DNA from: an uncultured Lentisphaeria bacterium
GTDB lineage: Bacteria; Verrucomicrobiota; Lentisphaeria; Victivallales; Victivallaceae
Direction of reading: 5' to 3'
NCBI GenBank assembly: GCA_903821255.1
Contig: CAIJKT010000245.1
Coordinates: 1-5,568, forward strand
Length of the DNA: 5,568 nucleotides
Below, piece after piece: positions 1 through 5,538 of this stretch (position 1 is the first letter of the stretch; every line of letters starts with the position of its first letter). A program made the position numbers and the translations under genes. Under the pieces are notes generated by a model that worked only from the letters and a program-made list of their open reading frames with translations, did no database searches and had not been told where the DNA came from.

Positions 1-168
1 AACTACGATGATCTGGCGAAAGGCGCGACCGTTGCATTAAAACTGAACAACGTCACCACCACCGCCGGGACCTGCAAGGTGAGGGTGGTCGCCGACAGTA
101 CGGGCAAGGTCACGGAAGCAAACGAAAACAACAACATTCTGGAAAAGATTTTCGTCATTGCAAAATAA
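1..168 (+). CDS. C-terminal fragment of a CARDB-domain (surface/secreted) protein, 5' end outside window
   Basis: An open frame enters from the left edge and gives 55 residues before TAA at 166-168. The visible part has alternating beta-strand character. It ends with a strand, the motif VRVVADSTGKVTEANENNN, and a last strand ILEKIFVIAK. The D-x(5)-V-x-E-x-N-E-x-N-N pattern is the hallmark of the end of a CARDB domain, an Ig-like beta-sandwich found in bacterial extracellular and adhesion-related proteins, often next to glycan-active or protease modules. The protein stops directly after the domain, with no membrane anchor or sorting tail. Its catalytic or binding partners lie upstream and cannot be seen. 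The stop codon overlaps an ATG of the next frame (TAATG), and no terminator-like hairpin follows, so co-transcription with the downstream AbrB-like gene is likely. The domain call is by eye from one motif and is fairly secure; the function of the whole protein is unknown. Confidence 0.75.
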   Translation, partial: NYDDLAKGATVALKLNNVTTTAGTCKVRVVADSTGKVTEANENNNILEKIFVIAK

Positions 169-185
169 TGAGGAACTGCATATAC

Positions 186-446
186 ATGGGATCTAAAGTG
201 AAAATTCAAAAGGGTCAGCGGCCGACCAACCGCGCGTTCAAGGTGGTGATGCCCACCGCCATTGCGGAGGCTGTTAAAATGGAGAAAGGCGAGGATTTCG
301 AGTGGCTGATCGAAGACAAAAACACCTTGATTCTGGCAAGGTGCAATGAACTGCAACCGTTTGCGGGAATTACTTTATCGCAAAATAGCTCACTAAATGT
401 TGCTTCAGAAAATTATATTATTGAAAGGATTTTATCAAATGAGTGA
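186..446 (+). CDS. AbrB/SpoVT (MazE-like) swapped-hairpin DNA-binding protein, solitary
   Basis: This 86-aa protein starts at the ATG at 186; GAGG at 170-173 lies 12 nt upstream. An earlier in-frame ATG at 168 would add six residues and overlaps the previous stop, but has no ribosome binding site. Residues about 8-53 show a basic lead-in (KVKIQKGQRPTNRAFKV), then VMPTAIAEAVKMEKGEDFEW and a terminal LIEDKNTLILAR. This is the strand-Pro-helix-'KGD/E'-strand pattern of the AbrB/MazE/SpoVT swapped-hairpin fold, which binds DNA as a dimer. Family members are transition-state regulators or toxin-antitoxin antitoxins. No toxin gene is adjacent: upstream is the CARDB gene and downstream the GH130 gene, whose start lies inside this gene's last codons (8-nt overlap, 439-446). 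That suggests translational coupling and local regulation of sugar genes, which is inference. The last ~27 residues fall in much more AT-rich DNA and match no motif I know, so they may be a non-conserved extension. Confidence 0.75.
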   Translation: MGSKVKIQKGQRPTNRAFKVVMPTAIAEAVKMEKGEDFEWLIEDKNTLILARCNELQPFAGITLSQNSSLNVASENYIIERILSNE

Positions 447-1434
447 AACTTTATCCATCATGCGGCGGCATCCGTCGAACCCGATTATCACACCGGCAGA
501 TTATCCCGGAGTGCGGGAGGTGTTCAATCCCAGCCCGGTCGAGTATAACGGCAAAACTATTTTATTGCTCTCAATGATTTTCAAGCAGAATACCTGCGGC
601 GGGGAGACCCGGGTGGCGGAAAGTGACGATGGCATCCATTTCACCATTGCCGACGAACCGTTTATCAAGCTGCAGGGGCTTCCGTTTCCTTTCAATTATT
701 ATTACAAGCATATAATTGACAGTCGTGTGACTAAAATTGACGACACCTATTACATTTTGACTCCGGTCGGCAACGATGTTTTCAGTGCGCCCGCCACCGT
801 GATGGGCAAAACCAAAGATTTTAAGTCCTACGAAGTAATGGACATTGTCACGCTGCCGGTCAATCGCGGGGCATCGTTGTTCCCGGAAAAAATCGGAGGT
901 AAATATTGCAAGCTGGACCGGCCCGGCGGCGGGAGCAATGCGACATTTCCGCTTGGCGGCGATATCTGGTTCAGTTCGTCGCCGGATTTGCTGCACTGGG
1001 GGCGCTGCCGTCCTGTTGTTCAGGCCACATTCAGTTGGGGCAGTCAGAAGATCGGGCCGACGCCTCCGATTAAAACCGCGCAGGGCTGGCTGGTGATTAT
1101 TCACGGAGTGGTCCCGGTCGGCGGTGACGTCGGCACCTACCATATCGGTGCGATGCTGCTGGACCTGGAGGAGCCGTGGAAAGTGCTTGGCGTCACTCAA
1201 AAACCATTGCTTTCGCCGAAAATGGCATACGAAAAATACGGTCATGTTTCCGAGGTGGTATTTCCCTGCGGGGCTATTGCGGATTTCAAGACCGATACCT
1301 TGAAATTATACTACGGCGGCGCGGACACCAACATCTGTCTGGCCACCGGTTCCATTCAGGCAATTGTTGATGCCTGCCTGGGGCGCGTTCCGGAAGATAA
1401 ACTGGCTCATGAACTGGAACTCTGCATTCAGTAG
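439..1434 (+). CDS. GH130 family glycoside phosphorylase (probable beta-mannoside phosphorylase)
   Basis: The 331-aa protein starts at ATG 439, preceded by AAAGGA (424-429) at 9-nt spacing; an in-frame ATG at 397 lies inside the AbrB gene and has no such site. GH130 enzymes are five-bladed beta-propellers that cleave beta-mannosides, mostly by phosphate attack releasing alpha-mannose-1-phosphate. The whole length fits: HPSNPIITP near the N-terminus, ESDDGIHF (61-68), DSRVTKIDDTYYI (94-106), LFPEKIGGKY (147-156), LDRPG (159-163), DLLHWGRCRPV (183-193), KIGPTPPIKT (204-213), GWLVIIHGV (216-224) and YYGGADT (291-297). D94 aligns by eye with the family's general-acid aspartate. Basic residues R162, K204 and H222 match positions that hold phosphate in phosphorylases and are generally lost in GH130 mannosidases, so phosphorolysis is favoured. 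There is no signal peptide, so it acts in the cytoplasm. The usual E-D-P-R around the acid is I-D-S-R here. The exact substrate (mannobiose, Man-Glc, Man-GlcNAc) cannot be read from the sequence. Confidence 0.9.
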   Translation: MSETLSIMRRHPSNPIITPADYPGVREVFNPSPVEYNGKTILLLSMIFKQNTCGGETRVAESDDGIHFTIADEPFIKLQGLPFPFNYYYKHIIDSRVTKIDDTYYILTPVGNDVFSAPATVMGKTKDFKSYEVMDIVTLPVNRGASLFPEKIGGKYCKLDRPGGGSNATFPLGGDIWFSSSPDLLHWGRCRPVVQATFSWGSQKIGPTPPIKTAQGWLVIIHGVVPVGGDVGTYHIGAMLLDLEEPWKVLGVTQKPLLSPKMAYEKYGHVSEVVFPCGAIADFKTDTLKLYYGGADTNICLATGSIQAIVDACLGRVPEDKLAHELELCIQ

Positions 1435-1459
1435 TTGTCACAAATAAAGATTCAAACCT

Positions 1460-1492
1460 GAATTCATGACTGCATATTGAAGTCATGAATTC
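1460..1492. repeat. Perfect 12-bp inverted repeat with 9-nt loop downstream of GH130 gene
   Basis: The left arm GAATTCATGACT (1460-1471) is the exact reverse complement of the right arm AGTCATGAATTC (1481-1492), with loop GCATATTGA (1472-1480). It begins 25 nt after the GH130 stop codon. In RNA it would be a 12-bp hairpin of moderate GC, able to protect the 3' end of the GH130 transcript. No U-tract follows the right arm (next bases CGTTGAAATA), so it is not a canonical intrinsic terminator. In DNA it could be an operator for a dimeric regulator. Position favours a transcript-end role. Confidence 0.75.
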
Positions 1493-1550
1493 CGTTGAAA
1501 TATTCGTATTCAAGAATAAACGTTAAAAATTAAAGTGGAGGTAAGATTTT

Positions 1551-1577
1551 ATGACTGTCTGCAGTCAGGTGCTGTAA
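1551..1577 (+). CDS. 8-codon mini-ORF (possible leader peptide), MTVCSQVL
   Basis: ATG at 1551 is preceded by GGAGG (1537-1541) at 9-nt spacing, at least as good a ribosome binding site as those of the long genes in this window. The frame reads MTVCSQVL and stops at TAA 1575-1577. Its start codon lies at the base of a 6-bp hairpin: TGACTG (1552-1557) pairs with CAGTCA (1562-1567). Two readings are possible: a regulatory leader peptide 174 nt ahead of the secreted-protein gene, or the surviving start of a gene lost by deletion. No run of regulatory codons is visible and nothing in the following sequence looks like a shifted continuation. Translation is unproven. Confidence 0.3.
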   Translation: MTVCSQVL

Positions 1578-1600
1578 AGCATATTTGATTCATCTTGTGA

Positions 1601-1619
1601 ATTATTAGGGCTTAATAAT
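1601..1619. repeat. AT-rich 7-bp inverted repeat abutting the tandem array
   Basis: ATTATTA (1601-1607) is the exact reverse complement of TAATAAT (1613-1619), separated by GGGCT (1608-1612). The right arm runs into the first unit of the 14-bp array, so the two structures share bases and may be one binding or pausing region. As RNA the stem is all A-U and weak. Confidence 0.55.
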
Positions 1620-1661
1620 GTTATTACAATAATGTTATTACAATAATGTTATTACAATAAT
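1614..1661. repeat. 14-bp tandem repeat, about 3.4 copies, each unit near-palindromic
   Basis: The unit AATAATGTTATTAC occurs three times without a mismatch at 1614-1627, 1628-1641 and 1642-1655, followed by a partial copy AATAAT at 1656-1661. Each unit contains the dyad AATAA-TG-TTATT, and each junction contains the related dyad TTATT-AC-AATAA, so the array is an unbroken ladder of two-fold symmetric sites. It lies about 90 nt before the start codon of the secreted-protein gene. Such an array can be a cluster of sites for a dimeric regulator, or a slippage-prone tract that changes promoter spacing. The perfect copies suggest recent expansion or active maintenance. Confidence 0.92.
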
Positions 1662-1751
1662 ATTGCACTATATGAATCTTATTCCGGATCGCCGGATATG
1701 TTTTACGCTCTTGTCATGAGGAAAAACAAATAATATCAAAGAGGGGGAATC

Positions 1752-4271
1752 ATGAGAAATTTACATTTTGCTTCATTGCTGACTGTGTTGTTTATCTTTT
1801 CCGGCCTTTGCTTCCCATGCCTGGCCGACATCCAGAATGGCACGTTTCAATCCTGGACCGGCGGCAATCCCAACAACTGGAGCTGCGGCGTCTGGGCCGG
1901 CACGGAATCCAATACCTGGAGCGCCGACCAGACCAATTATCAGTGGACCGGCAATATCGCATTAAAAATCACCCACGCCAATACCAATACTTACACTGTC
2001 GTTTATCAGACTGTCACCGTTGACCCGCATTGCTACTACACGATTTCCTGTAACGCCAAAGTGGCTAATATTGTTCCCCAGTCCAACTACAGCGGACGGG
2101 CGCGTTTGTTTCTGGACAACAGCGGCGGTTATGTCGAGATCAATAACACTTCCTGGAAAAAAGCGTCCATCAATTTTTATTCCGGAGAACGCACATCCTA
2201 TATTCTGTACTGCTATTTGAATCAAGCCAGCGGCACTGCCTGGTTTGATGATGTTACTATTACCAAAACCGGCCTGACCAATCCTAATTTCGAATTGAAA
2301 AACGCCAACGGCACACCGCAGAACTGGAGCTCGTTTGTCATGTACACAAGTGAAACCGGCACTCATACCTGTGATTCTGATATCGCATGGCAGGGGGCCT
2401 GTTCGTTACGGATAAAACATGCGCTGGCGGACACTTACACCGCCGTGTACCAGAATTATACTGTCCAGCCTTATACATGGTACAAGGTCTCGTGCATGGC
2501 AAAGACCAAATGCCAGAAGAAAGATCAATATTCAGGCGGCGCCAGATTGTTTGTTGCTCCTCAAAACGGCACTGCCCTCGCGGTCAATATTCCTGATTCG
2601 CAGCCGGTCTGGCAGGAAGCGTCAGTTTCTGTTTATTCCGGTAATTCCACTTATCTGTCCGTTTATACTTATCTGCACAAGGCTTCCGGGTCCGCCTGGT
2701 TTGACAATATCAAGGTGGAGCAGGCTTCGTTCAGGAATCCCAATTTTGAGATAGATGACGGAACCGGCAAACCGCTCAACTGGCCGGTGAAAACCTGGAC
2801 TCCGCCGGCTTGCGGCGTTGTCTCGCTGGACACCGCGGAAAAGCATGAAGGCAGCAGTTCGGTAAAGCTGGTCAACAGTGCGGCTGATCAGTATTCTTAT
2901 GTTACCCAGACGTTTCCGATTGAGCGGCAGGCCTATTACAACTTTTCCGCATACGGAAAAACGCAGAACCTCGCCGGCAGCGGCGCGGCGCAGATCAGTT
3001 TCTCATTCCTGGGCGCAATAGGTTTTACCAGCACCGCCTGGACACAGGGGGTGTATAACTTTTACAGCGATGATAATGAGAATATGGAGATGTTTGCCAT
3101 GCTGTATCTGAAAAGCGGTACGGTCTGGTTTGATGAAATATCCGTTTCGCGGGACATACATCCGGCATCGCTTCAGTTGAGCGGCGTCACGCTGCCTGCT
3201 TATGTTGACGACTCGACCAGACGCAATCTCAAGGTGGACGGCAGCAACTATTTCCCGATGGGCTTTTTCAACACCAATACGATTGCCCAGCTTGACGAAA
3301 TTGCGGCGGCCGGATTTAATATGGCAATCATCAGCGATCAGAATGTCACCACCGCTTACCTGGACCATGCCGCCAGTATCGGCGTCAAGGTTATAATCGT
3401 TATCTGGAATGCCCATATTGACAGCGCATTGACGGCTACGGTCAACGCGTATAAAAATCATTCGGCGGTGATCGGCTGGTATTACTATGACGAGCCGGTC
3501 TATAACCGCAAGACTCCTGCGGAAATGTTCTCCAGGTACAGTCTCATAAAATCGCTTGATACCAATAATTTCGCCACCAGCAGTTTTTGCGGGACAAAGG
3601 ATTTCCAGTATCATCAGCACTGTGTGGACGTCGCTCAAAGCGATGATAATTATTTCATAACAGGAAGCACGGTCAATCTCGGAAATATTTTCGACAATGC
3701 GCTGCTGGCGAAATATTCCATCCTGTATGACAATAACAAAACGCATTTCGAGACTTTGCAGGCTTATACTTCAGGCAGTCAGGTATTGCCGACATACGCC
3801 CAGTTCCGTGCTCAGAATTTTCTGGCGATCACCGGCGACGCCAAGGGCATCATGTACTGGGTATATGACAACTGCAACGGTAACGGCGTCTCCTTCAAGA
3901 ATGCCGTCAGCTACTGGTCAAGCATCAGCACGATGAATGCCGAAATCAATCTGGTGCGGAACATTATCCAGGAAACGACCGTCCAGACCAATAAGAAAGG
4001 CGATATCTGTTATATTCTGAAAGAAAATGCCGGGCATACCAAACAGTGGCTGATTGCCGTTAATGCTTCAGCAGACACTAAAGCGCTCAGCATCACTCTC
4101 GGGACATCGCCGTACAAGAGTATCAGTTCCATCATTCCGACTCCCGGCACCTTCTCTTTCGGCAGCAACATCCTGAGTGACACGCTGCCGGGATATGATG
4201 TCAGGGTTTATGAAATCACGTTGAACAATACTCCGCTGAATTACGGCGGCGAAGGCGGTGTCTGGTTCTGA
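1752..4271 (+). CDS. Secreted multimodular protein: three CBM4/9-like modules plus TIM-barrel glycoside-hydrolase-like domain
   Basis: The 839-aa protein starts at ATG 1752 behind GAGGGGG (1741-1747); an in-frame TAA at 1731-1733 excludes a farther start. A signal peptide is clear: basic MRN, a hydrophobic core, probable cleavage after CLA (A25). Three modules of about 150 residues follow. Each opens with N-G/P-N/T-F and an N-W motif and closes with WFD plus a last strand: N29-W164, N177-W316, N329-W459. This is the look of CBM4/9-type galactose-binding-fold domains. From about 500 a TIM-barrel-like domain runs to about 730: FPMGFF (501-506), AAAGFNMAI, GWYYYDEP with D580/E581, FETLQAY with E667, and GDAKGIMYWVYD near W703. 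E581 sits where clan-A hydrolases carry the acid/base at the end of strand 4; E667 is a possible nucleophile but its placement is uncertain. Residues 733-839 look like a beta-sandwich tail, with no membrane anchor or sorting signal. It likely binds and may hydrolyse a polysaccharide outside the cytoplasm; the substrate is unknown. Confidence 0.85.
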   Translation: MRNLHFASLLTVLFIFSGLCFPCLADIQNGTFQSWTGGNPNNWSCGVWAGTESNTWSADQTNYQWTGNIALKITHANTNTYTVVYQTVTVDPHCYYTISCNAKVANIVPQSNYSGRARLFLDNSGGYVEINNTSWKKASINFYSGERTSYILYCYLNQASGTAWFDDVTITKTGLTNPNFELKNANGTPQNWSSFVMYTSETGTHTCDSDIAWQGACSLRIKHALADTYTAVYQNYTVQPYTWYKVSCMAKTKCQKKDQYSGGARLFVAPQNGTALAVNIPDSQPVWQEASVSVYSGNSTYLSVYTYLHKASGSAWFDNIKVEQASFRNPNFEIDDGTGKPLNWPVKTWTPPACGVVSLDTAEKHEGSSSVKLVNSAADQYSYVTQTFPIERQAYYNFSAYGKTQNLAGSGAAQISFSFLGAIGFTSTAWTQGVYNFYSDDNENMEMFAMLYLKSGTVWFDEISVSRDIHPASLQLSGVTLPAYVDDSTRRNLKVDGSNYFPMGFFNTNTIAQLDEIAAAGFNMAIISDQNVTTAYLDHAASIGVKVIIVIWNAHIDSALTATVNAYKNHSAVIGWYYYDEPVYNRKTPAEMFSRYSLIKSLDTNNFATSSFCGTKDFQYHQHCVDVAQSDDNYFITGSTVNLGNIFDNALLAKYSILYDNNKTHFETLQAYTSGSQVLPTYAQFRAQNFLAITGDAKGIMYWVYDNCNGNGVSFKNAVSYWSSISTMNAEINLVRNIIQETTVQTNKKGDICYILKENAGHTKQWLIAVNASADTKALSITLGTSPYKSISSIIPTPGTFSFGSNILSDTLPGYDVRVYEITLNNTPLNYGGEGGVWF

Positions 4272-4282
4272 TGCCGGGTCAA

Positions 4283-4303
4283 GCCTCCGGCTCTGCCGGA
4301 GGC
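4283..4303. terminator. GC-rich hairpin between convergent genes, possible bidirectional terminator
   Basis: GCCTCCGGC (4283-4291) and GCCGGAGGC (4295-4303) form a perfect 9-bp stem with a 3-nt TCT loop. It begins 11 nt after the stop of the secreted-protein gene and 14 nt past the end of ruvB on the other strand, the classic place for a shared terminator. Neither side has a T-tract, so termination would be factor-dependent or the hairpin would serve as a 3'-end stabiliser. Confidence 0.7.
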
Positions 4304-4317
4304 GCCTGATAATGGAA

Positions 4318-5358
4318 TTACTGGAAAAGCTCGGGCTGGGAATCAGATTTTGATTTGCGATGGTGTACCGGGGGAAGCCCGAGTTTTTCTCTTGCTTTGT
4401 TGGTTGCCACGCGTCCCTGCGGGGTGCGCATCAGATACCCTTCCTGAATCAGGAACGGCTCATAGACATCCTCAATCGTGCCTTCATCCTCACTTACCGC
4501 CACGGAAATTGTTTTAATGCCGACCGGGCCGCCGTTGTAATTCTGGATAATGACTTCCAGTATCCGGTTATCCATCTCGTCCAGGCCTTCATTGTCGATA
4601 TCGAGCATCGTCAGCGCGGCGGACGCGGTCGGGCCGGTGATGGCGCTGTCCGCCCGGACCTGGGCATAGTCTCTGGCCCAGCACAGCAGATTGTTGGCGA
4701 TACGCGGAGTGCCGCGGCAGCGGCGGGCGATTTCATGTGCGCCTTCCTGGTCTATTTGAATGCCGAGGATGCCGGCCGAGCGGCAGATGATGGTTTCCAG
4801 ATCTTCCACTTTATAATAATCCAGACGGCAGGCGAGGGCGAAGCGTGAACGCAGCGGCGCGGACAGCATGCCCTGGCGGGTAGTCGCGCCAAGCAGGGTG
4901 AAGCGCGGAACGTTCAGCCGCACCGAACGCGCGCCCGGCCCCTGGTCAATCATGATGTCAATGAAGAAATCCTCCATTGCGCTGTAAAGATACTCTTCCA
5001 CGGTAGTATTCAAGCGGTGGATTTCGTCAATGAACAGGATGTCGCCTTCTTCAAGCGAAGTCAGGAGTCCGGCCAGGTCGCCGGGCTTTTCAATTACCGG
5101 GCCGCTGGAGGATTTGATATTGGCGCCTTTTTCGTGCGCGATGATATAGGCGAGGGTGGTTTTGCCGAGTCCGGGCGGTCCGCTGAGCAGCAGATGACCC
5201 AGCGGTTCATTTCTCTGCTTGGCGGCTTCGACATAGAGTTCGACTCGCTCTTTTACTTTTACCTGGCCGGGAAAGTCGGCAAACTTCAGCGGCCTGAGCG
5301 TATTGTCCCGGGTTGCGTCTTTTTTGTTGAGTGTGGATGTAATGAACCGTTCCGCCAT
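4318..5358 (-). CDS. ruvB: RuvB, Holliday junction branch migration ATPase
   Basis: The preferred start (ATG at 5358-5356) gives 346 aa, the usual RuvB length, opening [10 protein letters not shown] and then [12 protein letters not shown]. RuvB forms hexamers that, with RuvA, pump DNA through Holliday junctions using ATP. All family marks are present: Walker [10 protein letters not shown] (60-68), [20 protein letters not shown] (85-104), Walker [11 protein letters not shown] (106-115), the RuvA-contacting beta-hairpin region (about 130-155), sensor 1 GATTR (157-161), arginine finger in PLRSRF (R170), sensor 2 GTPRIAN (216-222), and the C-terminal winged helix with GGPVGIKT (277-283) and RTPQGRVAT (311-319). 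Small departures from the common form are FPGQ for FIGQ, RQGML for RAGLL, and SRFA for DRFG. An in-frame ATG at 5418 would add 20 unconserved residues with an A+G-rich site only 3 nt away, so it is disfavoured; the chosen start has AAAAAAGG at 13-nt spacing. It is convergent with the secreted-protein gene; ruvA and ruvC are not in view. Confidence 0.97.
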   Translation of the reverse strand: MAERFITSTLNKKDATRDNTLRPLKFADFPGQVKVKERVELYVEAAKQRNEPLGHLLLSGPPGLGKTTLAYIIAHEKGANIKSSSGPVIEKPGDLAGLLTSLEEGDILFIDEIHRLNTTVEEYLYSAMEDFFIDIMIDQGPGARSVRLNVPRFTLLGATTRQGMLSAPLRSRFALACRLDYYKVEDLETIICRSAGILGIQIDQEGAHEIARRCRGTPRIANNLLCWARDYAQVRADSAITGPTASAALTMLDIDNEGLDEMDNRILEVIIQNYNGGPVGIKTISVAVSEDEGTIEDVYEPFLIQEGYLMRTPQGRVATNKAREKLGLPPVHHRKSKSDSQPELFQ

Positions 5359-5402
5359 TTGCGTATATGAACCTTTTTTAGTTGTTGCTCTAATATCAGA
5401 GA

Positions 5403-5448
5403 CGTCCGGGCATCGCATTTGCCTTTCAGTTTTCCATAAATCCGGACG
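5403..5448 (-). promoter_or_regulatory. 7-bp GC inverted repeat in the ruvB 5' leader
   Basis: CCGGACG at 5442-5448 and CGTCCGG at 5403-5409 are exact reverse complements, 32 nt apart. In a ruvB transcript starting upstream of 5448 they could pair to form a stem whose loop holds the alternative ATG at 5418 and its purine-rich site, while leaving the preferred start at 5358 free. The long loop makes folding uncertain and chance is possible. Confidence 0.35.
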
Positions 5449-5465
5449 ATTTACAATTTGTAAAT
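5449..5465. promoter_or_regulatory. 17-bp near-perfect palindrome, candidate operator in the ruvB divergent promoter region
   Basis: ATTTACAA (5449-5456) and TTGTAAAT (5458-5465) are perfect inverted arms around a single central T, a form expected of a site for a dimeric helix-turn-helix regulator. The site lies between two divergent genes, 91 nt above the ruvB start and 74 nt above the rightward start. Its half-sites read as -35-like hexamers (TTTACA or TTGTAA) in both directions, so a bound protein would block both promoters. It does not match the E. coli (CTGT-N8-ACAG) or Bacillus (GAAC-N4-GTTC) LexA boxes. Confidence 0.6.
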
Positions 5466-5486
5466 GCGTCCTAATGAAATTATCTT
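5458..5486 (+). promoter_or_regulatory. Candidate sigma-70-type promoter for the rightward gene at 5539
   Basis: TTGTAA (5458-5463, 4 of 6 matches to TTGACA) and TATCTT (5481-5486, 4 of 6 to TATAAT) are separated by 17 nt. The predicted start near 5493 leaves a leader of about 46 nt before ATG 5539. The -35 element is the right half of the 17-bp palindrome. Both hexamers are modest matches, so this is a weak prediction strengthened by spacing and position. Confidence 0.35.
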
Positions 5487-5538
5487 AATAAGTTAAAATT
5501 TCCAATCAGATTCAATAAAAAGAAAGGATGTTTAGAAG

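Larger units (their letters stand above)
1435..1751. other. 317-nt non-coding, AT-rich, repeat-dense intergenic region
   Basis: No credible gene of ordinary length lies here on either strand. From left to right it holds a 12-bp perfect inverted repeat (1460-1492), an 8-codon reading frame with a strong ribosome binding site (1551-1577), a weak ATTCA/TGAAT hairpin (1588-1602), a 7-bp ATTATTA/TAATAAT hairpin (1601-1619), a 14-bp tandem array (1614-1661), and a CCGGAT direct repeat at 8-nt period (1684-1697). The region must separate the GH130 unit from the secreted-protein gene and should contain that gene's promoter. I cannot place it with confidence: TATATG at 1669-1674 is the best -10-like hexamer, with only a poor -35 (ATGTTA, 1646-1651) inside the array at 17-nt spacing. 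The strong base-composition drop against both neighbours is typical of a regulatory spacer. Confidence 0.8.

Noticed and set aside
186..446. Antitoxin of a toxin-antitoxin pair
   Set aside because: Both flanking genes are identifiable as non-toxins (a CARDB protein and a GH130 enzyme), so no partner toxin is present here.
571..1245. Long reverse-strand open frame (224 codons) inside the GH130 gene
   Set aside because: It is antisense to a gene whose full length matches GH130, and its product is rich in Arg/His/Pro with no recognisable domain, typical of a shadow frame.
1460..1492. Inverted repeat as a transposon end
   Set aside because: There is no transposase, no matching distant copy of the arm in the window, and no target-site duplication; the arms form a single local hairpin.
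1614..1661. CRISPR array or replication iterons
   Set aside because: The units are 14 bp and directly adjacent with no spacers, which excludes CRISPR; there is no replication initiator gene or DnaA box nearby to support an origin.
1716..1733. Five-codon ATG frame (MRKNK) just before the secreted-protein gene
   Set aside because: It has no ribosome binding site and stops at once; the real start at 1752 has a strong one.
1711..1739. TTGTCA-N17-TATCAA resembling a sigma-70 promoter before the secreted-protein gene
   Set aside because: Transcription would start about 6 nt before the ATG and remove the strong GAGGGGG ribosome binding site, so the match is probably accidental.
3003..3746. Reverse-strand open frame (247 codons) inside the secreted-protein gene
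   Set aside because: It opposes the conserved barrel region, has no plausible ribosome binding site or domain, and is explained by codon composition of the sense strand.
4360..4848. Forward frame of 162 codons opposite ruvB
   Set aside because: It is the complement of highly conserved RuvB coding sequence and shows no domain of its own.
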